From UBA7662 sp036787895 (GTDB lineage Bacteria; Bacteroidota; Bacteroidia; UBA7662), in the NCBI GenBank assembly GCA_036787895.1, contig DAIQOK010000019.1, positions 1 through 64,000 on the forward strand: a stretch of DNA of 64,000 bases, read 5' to 3'. The position numbers and the translations under genes were made by a program. The stretch's first letter is position 1, and every line of letters starts with the position of its first letter. Below the pieces are notes generated by a model. It was not told the DNA's origin, ran no database searches, and worked only from the letters and a program-made list of their open reading frames with translations. Positions 28,165 to 37,569 of the stretch are shown here, in pieces.

Positions 28165-29157
28165 GTGGATCAGTTACAGTCAGACCTCAGATCTGCCCTT
28201 GCGGGCGAAGCATTCGATTTTGAAGCCTTGTGTCTTCGACTGTTTCACTTTCAGGCGAAAGCAAATCCAGTTTATGCCCGCTGGTTACAAACTCTTGGTA
28301 AATCAGCCCAGGATATTCATCAGCTTACTGATATACCTTTTCTCCCGATAAGCCTGTATAAAAACCACAATATCAGGAGTGTGCACACGAATGAGCAAAT
28401 GGTTTTTACAAGCAGCGGCACGACTGGGCAAAGTCAAAGCCGTCACATTATTGGCGAACTTTCCTGGTACCATCAGTCGCTGATACAGGGCTTTAAGCTG
28501 ACATATGGTCCACCCACCTCTTATGTTTTTCTTGCTTTGTTGCCCGGCTATCTCGAGCGAGCCGGTTCTTCTTTGGTGTATATGGTGAACCAACTCATAG
28601 CAGCATGTCAAGATCCTTTGGCGGGCTTCTTTTTACATGCCGATGATAAATTAGCCCGCGCCATTCAGGCCACCCACGAAAAAGGGAAGCAGGTGTTTCT
28701 GTGGGGCGTCACCTTTGCCTTGCTCGACAGCGCAGCTAAAGGCAGCATTAAGCTACAGCCAAATGATATCGTTTTGGAAACCGGCGGCATGAAAGGCCGG
28801 GGACCGGAACTCATTCGTGAAGCATTGCATGAACAGCTTCAAACAGCCTTTGGTGTTAACCAAATCAATTCGGAATACGGCATGACCGAACTTCTTTCGC
28901 AAGCCTATGCGGTGAAATCGGGTATGTTCAGCTGCCCCCCCTGGATGCAAGTGCTTATTCGCGACAGCAATGATCCCTTTTCCTACTTAAAAGCAGGCAA
29001 ACGTGGAGGCATCAATGTGATTGATTTGGCGAACTATGAAAGTTGTGCTTTTATTCAGACCGATGATCTCGGAAAAATCAATGCAGATGGCACTTTTGAA
29101 GTATTGGGGCGCTTTGACCACAGCGACCTTCGAGGATGCAATCTGCTTTACGGCTAA
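28165..29157 (+). CDS. LuxE/PaaK-like acyl-activating protein
   Basis: A 330-residue member of the adenylate-forming superfamily, nearest to the LuxE acyl-protein synthetase type. The phosphate-binding loop is FTSSGTTGQSQSRH (about residues 80-93). A second core motif is EYGMTELLSQAY, equivalent to YGxTE in acyl-CoA ligases. The C-terminus has TDDLG and FEVLGRFDHSDLRGCN, the hinge region, after which the mobile domain is short. It starts with GTG (an ATG is not available nearby), 4 nt behind a -7 box. No luxC, luxD or other luminescence gene is near. In Bacteroidota such proteins often serve surface-polysaccharide or pigment pathways, but none is visible here; the substrate is unknown. Confidence 0.85.
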   Translation: MDQLQSDLRSALAGEAFDFEALCLRLFHFQAKANPVYARWLQTLGKSAQDIHQLTDIPFLPISLYKNHNIRSVHTNEQMVFTSSGTTGQSQSRHIIGELSWYHQSLIQGFKLTYGPPTSYVFLALLPGYLERAGSSLVYMVNQLIAACQDPLAGFFLHADDKLARAIQATHEKGKQVFLWGVTFALLDSAAKGSIKLQPNDIVLETGGMKGRGPELIREALHEQLQTAFGVNQINSEYGMTELLSQAYAVKSGMFSCPPWMQVLIRDSNDPFSYLKAGKRGGINVIDLANYESCAFIQTDDLGKINADGTFEVLGRFDHSDLRGCNLLYG

Positions 29158-29190
29158 CTTAATCTTATAAACCAGCTACTTACGCTACCT

Positions 29191-30486
29191 ATGAAAAAGA
29201 CCTCCTGGCTCCTGCTCTCGCTTTTAATCTTGACCGCCTGCGGCAAAAAAAAGCCAACTTTTCAGCTCGATCCTCCGGTTCCTGCCAAAGCCATCCTATA
29301 TCACCTCAATGTGCGTGATTTTAGCCCGGAAGGCACCTTTAAAGGCATGCAAAACCGTTTGCCTGAGCTCAAAAATCTGGGAATAAACACCATCATCTTA
29401 GCACCAATTCAACCAATCGGATTAAAAAACAGGCAGGGTAATGCCGGTTCACTCTATGCAACAGCTGATTTTAAAGGCATCCACCCGGACTTAGGTACTA
29501 CCTCTGATTTTCACGAATTGCTCGACTCCTGCCATGCAAGTGGATTGTACGTGATTCTTGAATGGGATGCTACCAGTACCGCTGCCGATCATCCTTGGCT
29601 CAGCAGTCACCCTAGCTGGTACATCAACGACAGCCTATCTTATCCCATCAACCCAAATTCAGCAACTGCCAAACTCAACCTAGGCGACAGTCTATTGCTA
29701 CAAGAACTCAGTGAACAGATGAACTACTGGGTAGACACTATGGGTATAGACGGCTTTTATGCCAGTTCAGCTGAGGCATTTCCGAAACAATGGTGGTCGA
29801 AAACAATTAGCAGGCTCGAAGAAACCAAACCACTTCTACTGCTGGCTAAATACATAGACAACTCAGTAGTTGCTTCTGGATTTGACCTCATTTCGAATGA
29901 ATTACTTGGACAACAGTTGGAAAAATTGCTCAACAAATCAAGCGAAATGCCTGTTTTCACAAGCATGCCTTTGGGTATTAACACTATAATAGCCAGAGAT
30001 AGTTTGGGCAGCTTGCGTTTACCGGTTTTTCATTATGGCAACCGCAAAGCCGCTTTAATTGCTGCTTTGATGCCTATAATCTTACCAGGTCAACCTATAA
30101 TTTATGGAGGTGAAGAGGTTGGTCATGCCAGCCCTCTTCTGGCTACCGAAAAAAACTTCATACTGTGGGGTGCCAATGCAGATATTCGTAATTTCTACAG
30201 CTCTTTGCTCCAACTTAGAAACAATCAGGAAGCTTTTCAGTCTGATTTTATGACCCAAGTTAGTCTGAATAATTCCCAGCTGTTATTAATTCGTCGAGGA
30301 AACGGCTTAGGCACCGTACACTGTTTAATCAACCCTACCGATAGTCTGGCCAACTTGCATGTCCCGCTGGATTTGCAAGGCAAACGGTTTACAGATTGTT
30401 TTACCGGCAGGTCGGTTCTGCTGGAAAAAGAATTGCTGATGCTTGAATACAGTTTTTATTTGCTTAAAGCAGATGCTGCCAGCTAA
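29191..30486 (+). CDS. GH13 (alpha-amylase) family lipoprotein with lost catalytic residues
   Basis: A 431-residue lipoprotein (signal LLLSLLILTAC, Cys17). The fold of GH13 is clear: LNVRDFSPEGTFKGMQNRLPEL, GSLYATADFKGIHPDLGT, and the late PIILPGQPIIYGGEEVG. The catalytic positions are replaced. Conserved region I, usually DWVANHT, is EWDATST (about 124-130). Region II, usually DGFRCD, is DGFYAS (187-192), so both the Arg and the nucleophile Asp are gone. The acid/base Glu in region III is Lys220 (LLAKYI). The HD pair of region IV is HY (281-282). I read it as a non-hydrolytic relative that may bind glycans. It is followed after 50 bp by an intact GH31 gene. Confidence 0.88.
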   Translation: MKKTSWLLLSLLILTACGKKKPTFQLDPPVPAKAILYHLNVRDFSPEGTFKGMQNRLPELKNLGINTIILAPIQPIGLKNRQGNAGSLYATADFKGIHPDLGTTSDFHELLDSCHASGLYVILEWDATSTAADHPWLSSHPSWYINDSLSYPINPNSATAKLNLGDSLLLQELSEQMNYWVDTMGIDGFYASSAEAFPKQWWSKTISRLEETKPLLLLAKYIDNSVVASGFDLISNELLGQQLEKLLNKSSEMPVFTSMPLGINTIIARDSLGSLRLPVFHYGNRKAALIAALMPIILPGQPIIYGGEEVGHASPLLATEKNFILWGANADIRNFYSSLLQLRNNQEAFQSDFMTQVSLNNSQLLLIRRGNGLGTVHCLINPTDSLANLHVPLDLQGKRFTDCFTGRSVLLEKELLMLEYSFYLLKADAAS

Positions 30487-30536
30487 AAACTATATTTTCG
30501 ATACTTCAGGGAGTCAATTTAAATTTTGAAAATACT

Positions 30537-32954
30537 ATGCGCCAGGACCAGCTGAACAAATCACTTAGCAGGGTAACCGATTTTTCATGGGCTGGCCAAC
30601 ATTTCCGTTTTGCCACAGCAGAAGCCCAGATTCAGCTCATCATTTATTCCGATAGTATAATTCGTATACGTGCTTTAGGTCACCATAGGCCGTGGGAAGA
30701 GCATTCATATGCGGTAATCGAGCATCCACAGCATACAACTTTTAAATTTGAAGAAAGCCCTGACGGCTGGCTGCTGGAGACCAGTCAGTTGCAATTACAT
30801 ATTCAACGTGACCCACTGCGTTTTGAGCTCTGCGATAATAAGGGGCAACTGTTGGTTGGTGATGATACTGCCTTTGGCATCTCTTTATTGGGGAACAGCA
30901 TCAGCTGTTATAAAAAACTCGACCCAAGTGAAAAGTTCATCGGCTTAGGAGAAAAAACCGGCTACCTCAACCGCCGAGGCCAGGCCTTCGAACATTGGAA
31001 CACAGATGCCTTTGCCTATGGCGAAGAAAGCGACCCCCTTTATCTCAGCACCCCTTTTTATATGGGTGTTCACGATCGTGGCGTTTATGGCATCTTTCTA
31101 GACAATTCTTATCGCTCCGTATTCAATTTTGGAGCATCCAATCAACGTTTTTCCTCATTTTCGGTACCCGATGGGGAACTCAATTATTATATGTTCGCCG
31201 GCGGTAGTGTCAGTGCTATTTTACGCGACTATAGCTGGCTTACCGGCACCTTACCCCTGCCGCCCAAATGGAGTTTGGGATACCAGCAATGCCGTTACAG
31301 TTATACATCCGACAAACAAGTACTTCAGCTAGCCCGCAACTTTCGGGATAAGGGTTTGCCTTGCGATGTTATCTATCTCGACATCCACTATATGGATGCT
31401 TATAAGGTCTTCACTTGGCATAAACAAAACTTTCAAAACCCTGAAAGTTTGGTAAACCAATTGAAAGCCATGGGTTTTGAACTCGTATTAATCATTGATC
31501 CGGGCATTAAAGATGAAACGGGTTATGCCAGTCGCGATGAATTGATTGATAAACAATTGTATGTAAGCTACCCTGATGGCAGTCCGTATACCGGTGAAGT
31601 ATGGCCAGGTGTTTGTTTGTTCCCCGATTTTACCAAAGCTGCAACCCGTGAGTGGTGGGGAAAACAATTTCAGGAGAATATTGATCTGAACATCACCGGT
31701 TATTGGAACGACATGAACGAACCAAGCAGTTGGGGTAAGCGTATGCCCGATCTGCTGGAATTCGATTTTGACGGCCAGGGAGCAACCCACTTAAAAGCCC
31801 ACAACCTGTATGGCTTACAAATGGCCCGGGCTACCTACGAAGGCGTAAAAGCCGGCATCCAGGGAAAACGACCGTTTGTGCTTAGCCGGGCTGGATTTAG
31901 TGGCATACAACGCTATGCAGCCGTTTGGACTGGCGACAATGTATCCAGCAATGAGCATATGTTACTTGGTGTGCGGTTGATGAGCAGCATGGGACTGGCC
32001 GGCATTGCATTCAGCGGCATGGATGTAGGCGGATTTGCTGGCGATGCAGATGCGGCCTTATTCGCTCGATGGATGCAAGTTGGTGCCTTTTCTCCCCTCT
32101 TCCGCGGGCATAGTATGATTAACAGCCGAGACGCAGAGCCTTGGTCGTTTGGAGAAAGCACCCTGGAGATCTCTGCTAATTTTATTCGACTCCGTTACAG
32201 GCTGATGCCATATATCTACAGCCTCATGGCCGAAGCACACCAAAACGGACTTCCCTTGGTAAGGAGTTTGACCATCGATTATACCAACGACACCACCATT
32301 TACGACAACAGCTGGTCGAATCAATATATGTTCGGTCCTCAACTGCTGGTAGCCGCAATTGATGCCAGACATCCCATAAACAAAGTTTATCTGCCTGAAG
32401 GCGAATGGCAACTACTTTACAATGACCAACGCTTTACAGGTAGACAAACCATATACTTAGATACGCCGCTCGAAATTTTACCTGTTTTTGTGAAGGCAGG
32501 AAGCGTTTTACCTGCATTGAGTGAAGCCCCTGCCTCTCAAAAAGAAACACCCTCCACAGAGCTTTGTCTCCATCTATATACCGGTGGCGTGGAATCGCAC
32601 TTTGAACTATACGACGATGATGGCCAAACCTATGCTTATGAAAACAATGTTTATTTAAAAAGAACTATCCGACACGATCCAACCAAAGGATTACTTGAAC
32701 TTGGCGCGCTGGAGGGTAAATATCCGGGAAACTGGAAAAGTATTAAGCTCTACTTCCATGGTAGTGTGCCACGAGTGGTAATGCTGAATGGCATCGCCTT
32801 GGTCATAAAAGAGGAGAAACACCGTTTTATCGCGCCCATTTCAAATTTCGACCCCTTTCAAAAGCCGGCTGCGTTTCTTTACGAGCATAAAAATATTCCC
32901 TGGGTGGAATTCGACTGGCAAATCGATACAATGCAGCTCAGCTACAGCAGTTAA
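30537..32954 (+). CDS. Glycoside hydrolase family 31 (alpha-glucosidase-like)
   Basis: An 805-residue GH31 enzyme with the N-terminal beta-sandwich and the (beta/alpha)8 barrel. The nucleophile is Asp392 in the signature WNDMNEPS, and the likely acid/base is Asp467 in WTGDN. Other family motifs are FIGLGEKTGYLNRRG, LPPKWSLGYQQCRYSY and MQVGAFSPLFRGHS. There is no signal peptide, so it is probably cytoplasmic and releases glucose from alpha-glucosides or maltodextrins; other GH31 activities cannot be excluded. It shares four bases at its 3' end with the convergent S9 peptidase gene. Start codon ATG at 30537 with a clean N-terminus. Confidence 0.93.
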   Translation: MRQDQLNKSLSRVTDFSWAGQHFRFATAEAQIQLIIYSDSIIRIRALGHHRPWEEHSYAVIEHPQHTTFKFEESPDGWLLETSQLQLHIQRDPLRFELCDNKGQLLVGDDTAFGISLLGNSISCYKKLDPSEKFIGLGEKTGYLNRRGQAFEHWNTDAFAYGEESDPLYLSTPFYMGVHDRGVYGIFLDNSYRSVFNFGASNQRFSSFSVPDGELNYYMFAGGSVSAILRDYSWLTGTLPLPPKWSLGYQQCRYSYTSDKQVLQLARNFRDKGLPCDVIYLDIHYMDAYKVFTWHKQNFQNPESLVNQLKAMGFELVLIIDPGIKDETGYASRDELIDKQLYVSYPDGSPYTGEVWPGVCLFPDFTKAATREWWGKQFQENIDLNITGYWNDMNEPSSWGKRMPDLLEFDFDGQGATHLKAHNLYGLQMARATYEGVKAGIQGKRPFVLSRAGFSGIQRYAAVWTGDNVSSNEHMLLGVRLMSSMGLAGIAFSGMDVGGFAGDADAALFARWMQVGAFSPLFRGHSMINSRDAEPWSFGESTLEISANFIRLRYRLMPYIYSLMAEAHQNGLPLVRSLTIDYTNDTTIYDNSWSNQYMFGPQLLVAAIDARHPINKVYLPEGEWQLLYNDQRFTGRQTIYLDTPLEILPVFVKAGSVLPALSEAPASQKETPSTELCLHLYTGGVESHFELYDDDGQTYAYENNVYLKRTIRHDPTKGLLELGALEGKYPGNWKSIKLYFHGSVPRVVMLNGIALVIKEEKHRFIAPISNFDPFQKPAAFLYEHKNIPWVEFDWQIDTMQLSYSS

Positions 32955-34840
32955 AGATTTTCAGCCAGAAACTTTTCAATGGCATGGTACAGCTCAATGC
33001 GATTTTCTTCGTTTCGAAAGCCGTGTCCTTCATTTTCCTTGATAATGTAGTCAACGGTAATACCTCTTGCCGCTAAAGCTTCAACAATCTGATCAGCTTC
33101 TGCCTTTTTAACCCGTGGATCTCTTGCTCCCTGAACGACCATGAGGGGTACCTTGATTTTATCGGCATGGAAGACAGGTGAAACTTGTACGAAGTAAAGA
33201 CTGTCTCTTACAGGATGACCAATCATCTCATAATACATTTCTCGCTCTTGCTCCCAATAGGGTGGAATTGTTTGAAGCAGGGTAAATAAATTGGATACAC
33301 CCACATAATCGATGCCGCAGCTGTACAAATCAGGCGTAAAGGCCAGTCCTGCCAGTGCGGCATATCCCCCATAACTGGCGCCATAAATGGCAACCCTATC
33401 TGGATCGGCAATACCCTCGCTTATCAGATATTTCACCCCATCGCTGATGTCGTCCTGCATTTTTAAACCCCACTGTTTGAAACCTGCTTCCCAAAATGCG
33501 CGACCATAACCAGTCGATCCTCTGAAATTCATTTGAAGGACAGCATAGCCCCTATTGGCCAGAAACTGCACATTGGTATCGAACCGCCAGAAATCGCGTG
33601 CCCAAGGGCCGCCATGTGGCATGACCACTACCGGCAGATTTTTCCCGCGTGAGCCAACAGGCAGGGTCAGGTAGCCATGAATGGTGAGCCCATCTCGGCT
33701 TGTATAAGCAATAGGCTTCACCGTGGCCATCATTTCCTTCTTCAACCAAGGACTAACCTCCGATAAACGGACCAATTTGCCGGTGGAACAACTGTAATAA
33801 TAAAAAGTACCCAAAGTTCGGTCGGAATAGGTGCGCACCACAAAATGCTCTTCACTTTCATCGATGGAGCTAAAAACAACTTCATCTTTATTTCCCAGTT
33901 GTGTCCGAATTTCATTGTACAAGCCCTCAGCTATTGCATCTAGAAATACCAAACGACCTTTCGAATCGGTATAATGTACCAGGGTAGGAGTTTTGCGCTT
34001 TCTGGAATAGCCTATCCAGTTCACATCATTGTTGGGTGCTTGATAAAGTAAGGTATCTTCCCGGCCCGCCAATAAATCAAATTTCACAGCAGCTGCTTTA
34101 TCACGACCTAAATTCGAAATTGCGTAGACCATGCCCGGCTGCTCGAAATCAAAAAAGAGCGGACGGAAACTATTTCTATAATCGGTTTCCAACACTTTTT
34201 TAAAGGCCTGGCCAGACTTCTCCCGGTATAAAAAGCTATTTACCACGCCATCTGTTGTTGTTATTAACCTAATTACTCCCGCATGATCGGTCAAATATGC
34301 CGAGTAATTTCCCGGATTTTGGATTTCCAGTTTTAAGGCTCCGGTACCCAGATGTATGCGGTAAACATCAAATACCCGCGGATCACGTTGATTCAATTCA
34401 ATCAGCATCTCATCATCTACCTGGTCCAAAGCATCAAGTATACTCGTACGCACCCCCTGAAAACGGGTGAGTTCCCGATAGCCGCTACCATCAACTGTTA
34501 CAGTGCTCAGAAAATAGTTTTCATCACCGCCCTCATCTCGCAAAAAATACAAACGCTGGTTCGATGCCCATCCAAATTTGGCAATGTCCCGCTCAGTGAT
34601 GCTGGTAATTCGCCAAATGCTGTCGGTTCCGATTCGCTGCACATGAATGTTCATGCGACTTTCATAGGGAGCCAGAAAAGCCAGAAATTTCCCATTAGGA
34701 GAAAGTTGATAATTCACCTTCTCCGGATTACGAAAAAGCGTTTCTATCGCTATTTTTTCGGTGGTTTGTTGGGGAACCGACGTACAGGCTGCTGCTGCCA
34801 ACAAACACCAGATCAGAAAATTTCGCTTTTGGATAATCAT
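32951..34840 (-). CDS. S9 family (prolyl-oligopeptidase type) peptidase, lipoprotein
   Basis: A 629-residue serine peptidase with a lipoprotein signal (FLIWCLLAAAAC). The N-terminal about 370 residues form a beta-propeller with repeated blade-like strands (GKFLAFLAPYESRMNIHVQ). The alpha/beta hydrolase domain follows with HGGPWARDFWRFD, the nucleophile Ser489 in YGASYGGYAALAG, Asp574 in GARDPRV and His606 in EGHGFR. All three catalytic residues are present. It likely trims short peptides in the periplasm or at the membrane. It has its own upstream region and converges on the GH31 gene with a 4-bp overlap. Confidence 0.92.
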   Translation of the reverse strand: MIIQKRNFLIWCLLAAAACTSVPQQTTEKIAIETLFRNPEKVNYQLSPNGKFLAFLAPYESRMNIHVQRIGTDSIWRITSITERDIAKFGWASNQRLYFLRDEGGDENYFLSTVTVDGSGYRELTRFQGVRTSILDALDQVDDEMLIELNQRDPRVFDVYRIHLGTGALKLEIQNPGNYSAYLTDHAGVIRLITTTDGVVNSFLYREKSGQAFKKVLETDYRNSFRPLFFDFEQPGMVYAISNLGRDKAAAVKFDLLAGREDTLLYQAPNNDVNWIGYSRKRKTPTLVHYTDSKGRLVFLDAIAEGLYNEIRTQLGNKDEVVFSSIDESEEHFVVRTYSDRTLGTFYYYSCSTGKLVRLSEVSPWLKKEMMATVKPIAYTSRDGLTIHGYLTLPVGSRGKNLPVVVMPHGGPWARDFWRFDTNVQFLANRGYAVLQMNFRGSTGYGRAFWEAGFKQWGLKMQDDISDGVKYLISEGIADPDRVAIYGASYGGYAALAGLAFTPDLYSCGIDYVGVSNLFTLLQTIPPYWEQEREMYYEMIGHPVRDSLYFVQVSPVFHADKIKVPLMVVQGARDPRVKKAEADQIVEALAARGITVDYIIKENEGHGFRNEENRIELYHAIEKFLAENL

Positions 34841-34993
34841 TAAGTGCTAAACAACGACATATACGTTAAATATGGACGATAAAAAATGCTAAATCATTTG
34901 GCTTAACGCCTCTATAACCTTATCCTAAATCTAGCTTAAGGTGAATGTAGCGCTACTTTCTTGCAAACACATCATGGGCGAATTACTCAAAAA

Positions 34994-35020
34994 AAAAGCC
35001 CGCTGAAAATGCGGGCTTTT
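34994..35020. terminator. Rho-independent terminator (minus-strand T9SS gene)
   Basis: AAAAGCCCGC / GCGGGCTTTT with a 7-base loop, flanked by A and T runs on both sides. It lies just behind the stop of the minus-strand T9SS gene at 35039 and upstream of the S9 peptidase gene. Confidence 0.85.
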
Positions 35021-35038
35021 CCAATATTTAAACAGCAT

Positions 35039-36550
35039 TTACTTCACAAAACGTACTGTTTCTAAGGCACTACCATTTTGTAAACGCAATTGGTAAATCC
35101 CATTCGGCAGATTTTGCGCATCAAGCTGGAACTGGTTATGACCAGCCATTAGCTCATAAACTTGCGCTATTATCAATTGACCTTGAAGATTAAAAATCTG
35201 AACAGTCAATTTCCCTGGTGCAGATGTTTCTAATGCAATAGTCAAATTGTCTTGCACCGGATTAGGGTAAACTTGCAATCCGGTCAGCTTCTGGCTAACA
35301 ACCGACTGCGGGAAGGCACCAAAGAAATAATCTCTCTTCGCCGAATTAACATAAGCATTGGCACCTCCATCCCAACTTTCAGATACCCAACGATAAACTT
35401 TGTTATCGGTGGTATAGTTGAAAGTATGCCGTGAAGCGGCAGCAACAGTCCAGCTGTTATTGAGGTAATATTCCGACTTTTCCTCGGTCAAGTTACCACT
35501 TGCATCAAAAGTCCAGCTTTGGCGATATTCTGACGACCAGCCTGAGCCATTCCATGATTCTGACAAAGCCAGTGTCAATCTGGCCGATGTATAGGTTATT
35601 GATGTTCTAAAGGCATCGACCCAGTTATTATTCAATCTTTCTTGCTCTACAATCTGAGAAACAGCTCCAGCAGCACCGGTCGAAACCAATCTTGTATCTA
35701 ATACCCAGTTAGCGCCATCTTTGATTTCACCTATATAATCCGATGGCGAGCCGGAAAGTCCCATGGTAGCCGGCAATTCCTGAAACAGGAACTGACCAAT
35801 ATCTATAAGACCACCAAAGGTGGCAGAAAAGCCGAGATACCCCAGTTTCCAACTAACTTCTGTATAGCGCTCTTCTTCAACAAAACTGCCATTGTCCATA
35901 TAACTTATGGTAAGCGCAGTAGGCTCACCATTGGCAGCAAAGGACAGATTTGTAAAGCGACTCTCGGCCGACCAGGCTGGCACCATGCCACTTTCATCCC
36001 AATACAAACGGGTAGCCTGAGTGGCAACACCACCACTGTAAGTGATTTGAAGAGAATCACCACTTGCCAATACAAGTGTGCCATTGTCATCCTCGTAAAC
36101 AAGCATAGAAGTCTGGTTACCTTGGGCATCGTAATTCATAGTAAAACGAGCACCCACCGTAGGAGGCATACCAGGAATACTCAAAAGCTGTTCGATGCGG
36201 GTTGTTCTACCGGCGCCATCATAGGTATATTGGTAAGAGAAAATCGGAAGTGAGGTGCCACCCATATCCATATAAAAAATGATGCTCGCCACTTTACCAA
36301 AATTGGTATAGTTGATACGAGCAGGATAGTCCAACTCCCAGGCAGTGCCATCCCAACTAGATAATCTTACCGAATCGGGGAAACCTGAAGCAGCCACACG
36401 GAACCGGGCATCGGTTAAATGGATTCGGCTTTCCTTGATCAATTTTTCAATCCTGGGGTTCAGATTTTTCACCCCAAGCGGCAGCTCTTTTTTGCCAGCC
36501 TGAACAACAAATGCCAGGCAGACCATTGCAAGCGTAAATATTTGTCTCAT
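35039..36550 (-). CDS. Secreted T9SS type A protein with YD-like strands
   Basis: A 503-residue secreted protein with a signal peptide (FTLAMVCLAFVVQA). The body (about 40-425) is made of short repeated beta-strand motifs such as YQYTYDGAGRTTRIEQ, FTMNYDAQGNQTSM and WTFDASGNLTEEKSEYYLNNSW. These resemble YD/RHS-like repeat strands, although no RHS core or toxin domain is present. The last about 75 residues, from LQVYPNPVQD, form a T9SS type A sorting domain. Function is not known. A palindrome TACCCT-CTTC-AGGGTA lies about 100 bp upstream of the start. Confidence 0.85.
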   Translation of the reverse strand: MRQIFTLAMVCLAFVVQAGKKELPLGVKNLNPRIEKLIKESRIHLTDARFRVAASGFPDSVRLSSWDGTAWELDYPARINYTNFGKVASIIFYMDMGGTSLPIFSYQYTYDGAGRTTRIEQLLSIPGMPPTVGARFTMNYDAQGNQTSMLVYEDDNGTLVLASGDSLQITYSGGVATQATRLYWDESGMVPAWSAESRFTNLSFAANGEPTALTISYMDNGSFVEEERYTEVSWKLGYLGFSATFGGLIDIGQFLFQELPATMGLSGSPSDYIGEIKDGANWVLDTRLVSTGAAGAVSQIVEQERLNNNWVDAFRTSITYTSARLTLALSESWNGSGWSSEYRQSWTFDASGNLTEEKSEYYLNNSWTVAAASRHTFNYTTDNKVYRWVSESWDGGANAYVNSAKRDYFFGAFPQSVVSQKLTGLQVYPNPVQDNLTIALETSAPGKLTVQIFNLQGQLIIAQVYELMAGHNQFQLDAQNLPNGIYQLRLQNGSALETVRFVK

Positions 36551-36652
36551 ATCCGTTTAATTGATTTGTAATGTAAAATTAGCTGGTATTCCGTGCTTTT
36601 CAAGTAATAGACTGTGTCAGAAACGTTAAAAAACATAACTTTCCACGACAAA

Positions 36653-36668
36653 TACCCTCTTCAGGGTA
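36653..36668. promoter_or_regulatory. TACCC...GGGTA palindrome in a divergent promoter region
   Basis: TACCCT-CTTC-AGGGTA is a perfect 6-bp inverted repeat with a 4-base centre, between the divergent T9SS gene (start 36550) and lgt (start 36775). Its reverse complement differs from a site at 57522-57537 at one base only. A regulator site is possible. Confidence 0.4.
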
Positions 36669-36774
36669 GAGAATTTCAGCTAGTTGAATTGCTGTTCGTC
36701 TTGTTTTAAACTTTCACCTTAGAATTTCAATAGAATACCGTATTTGAACTTAACTTCGCACAACACTTGCAATT

Positions 36775-37569
36775 ATGCTGAACTACATTCACTGGAATAT
36801 CCACCCTGAAATTCTACCCGATATATTGCCCGTTCGCTGGTATGGTATCCTTTTTATGTCCGGCTTCGTATTCGGTTATTATTTGCTCGAACGCATTTTT
36901 AAAGCCGAAAACAAACCCGTTGCCTGGCTCGACAGTCTTTCCTTATATGTTGGTGCAGGAACCATCCTTGGGGCTCGACTCGGTCATTGTTTATTTTACG
37001 AGCCTTCCTATTACCTCAGTCATCCGCTCGATATCCTTAAAATTTGGGAAGGTGGCCTCGCCAGTCATGGTGCTGCTGTTGGCATACTCCTATCACTCTG
37101 GCTGTTTTCCAAAAAATTTAAAGAAGCCAGCTTTTTATGGATTACCGACCGTTTGGTCATTGTTGTTGCCTTAGGTGCTGTATGTATTCGACTTGGCAAT
37201 CTGATGAACTCTGAAATCATTGGCGGCCCAACTACCCTGGCCTGGGGATTTGTGTTTGAACGTCTGGGTGAAGATTTCCCCCGCCATCCCACACAATTGT
37301 ACGAAGCGTTGGCTTATCTGCTCATTTTTGCATTTCTTTTTCGTGCTTATTGGAAAAAGCAGGCAGGAAGCTATAGCGGCCGACTTTTCGGCTATTTCCT
37401 GATACTTGTCTTCGGTTTCCGCTTTTTCATTGAATTCATCAAAGACGTTCAGGTGGAATTTGAACGCACGATGACCTTGAATATGGGCCAGTGGCTGAGT
37501 ATTCCGCTTGTGCTGCTTGGTCTGTTTTTGTTGTTACGGAGCTTTCAGTCAAAGCAAAAATTAGCTTAA
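36775..37569 (+). CDS. lgt: Prolipoprotein diacylglyceryl transferase
   Basis: Lgt transfers diacylglycerol from phosphatidylglycerol to the lipobox Cys of prolipoproteins, the first step of lipoprotein maturation. The 264-residue inner-membrane protein has about seven transmembrane helices. Family motifs are VRWYGILFMSGF, the signature GGLASHGAAVG and the essential-Arg motif RLGNLMNSEIIG. FPRHPTQLYEAL and FGFRFFIEFIKD follow. The many lipoproteins encoded in this window are its clients. Its last 4 bp overlap the convergent hutH gene. Confidence 0.95.
   Translation: MLNYIHWNIHPEILPDILPVRWYGILFMSGFVFGYYLLERIFKAENKPVAWLDSLSLYVGAGTILGARLGHCLFYEPSYYLSHPLDILKIWEGGLASHGAAVGILLSLWLFSKKFKEASFLWITDRLVIVVALGAVCIRLGNLMNSEIIGGPTTLAWGFVFERLGEDFPRHPTQLYEALAYLLIFAFLFRAYWKKQAGSYSGRLFGYFLILVFGFRFFIEFIKDVQVEFERTMTLNMGQWLSIPLVLLGLFLLLRSFQSKQKLA

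Noticed and set aside
29191..30486. Calling the GH13 lipoprotein an active alpha-amylase
   Set aside because: The nucleophile, acid/base and region IV aspartate positions hold Ser, Lys and Tyr, so hydrolysis by the usual mechanism is not expected.
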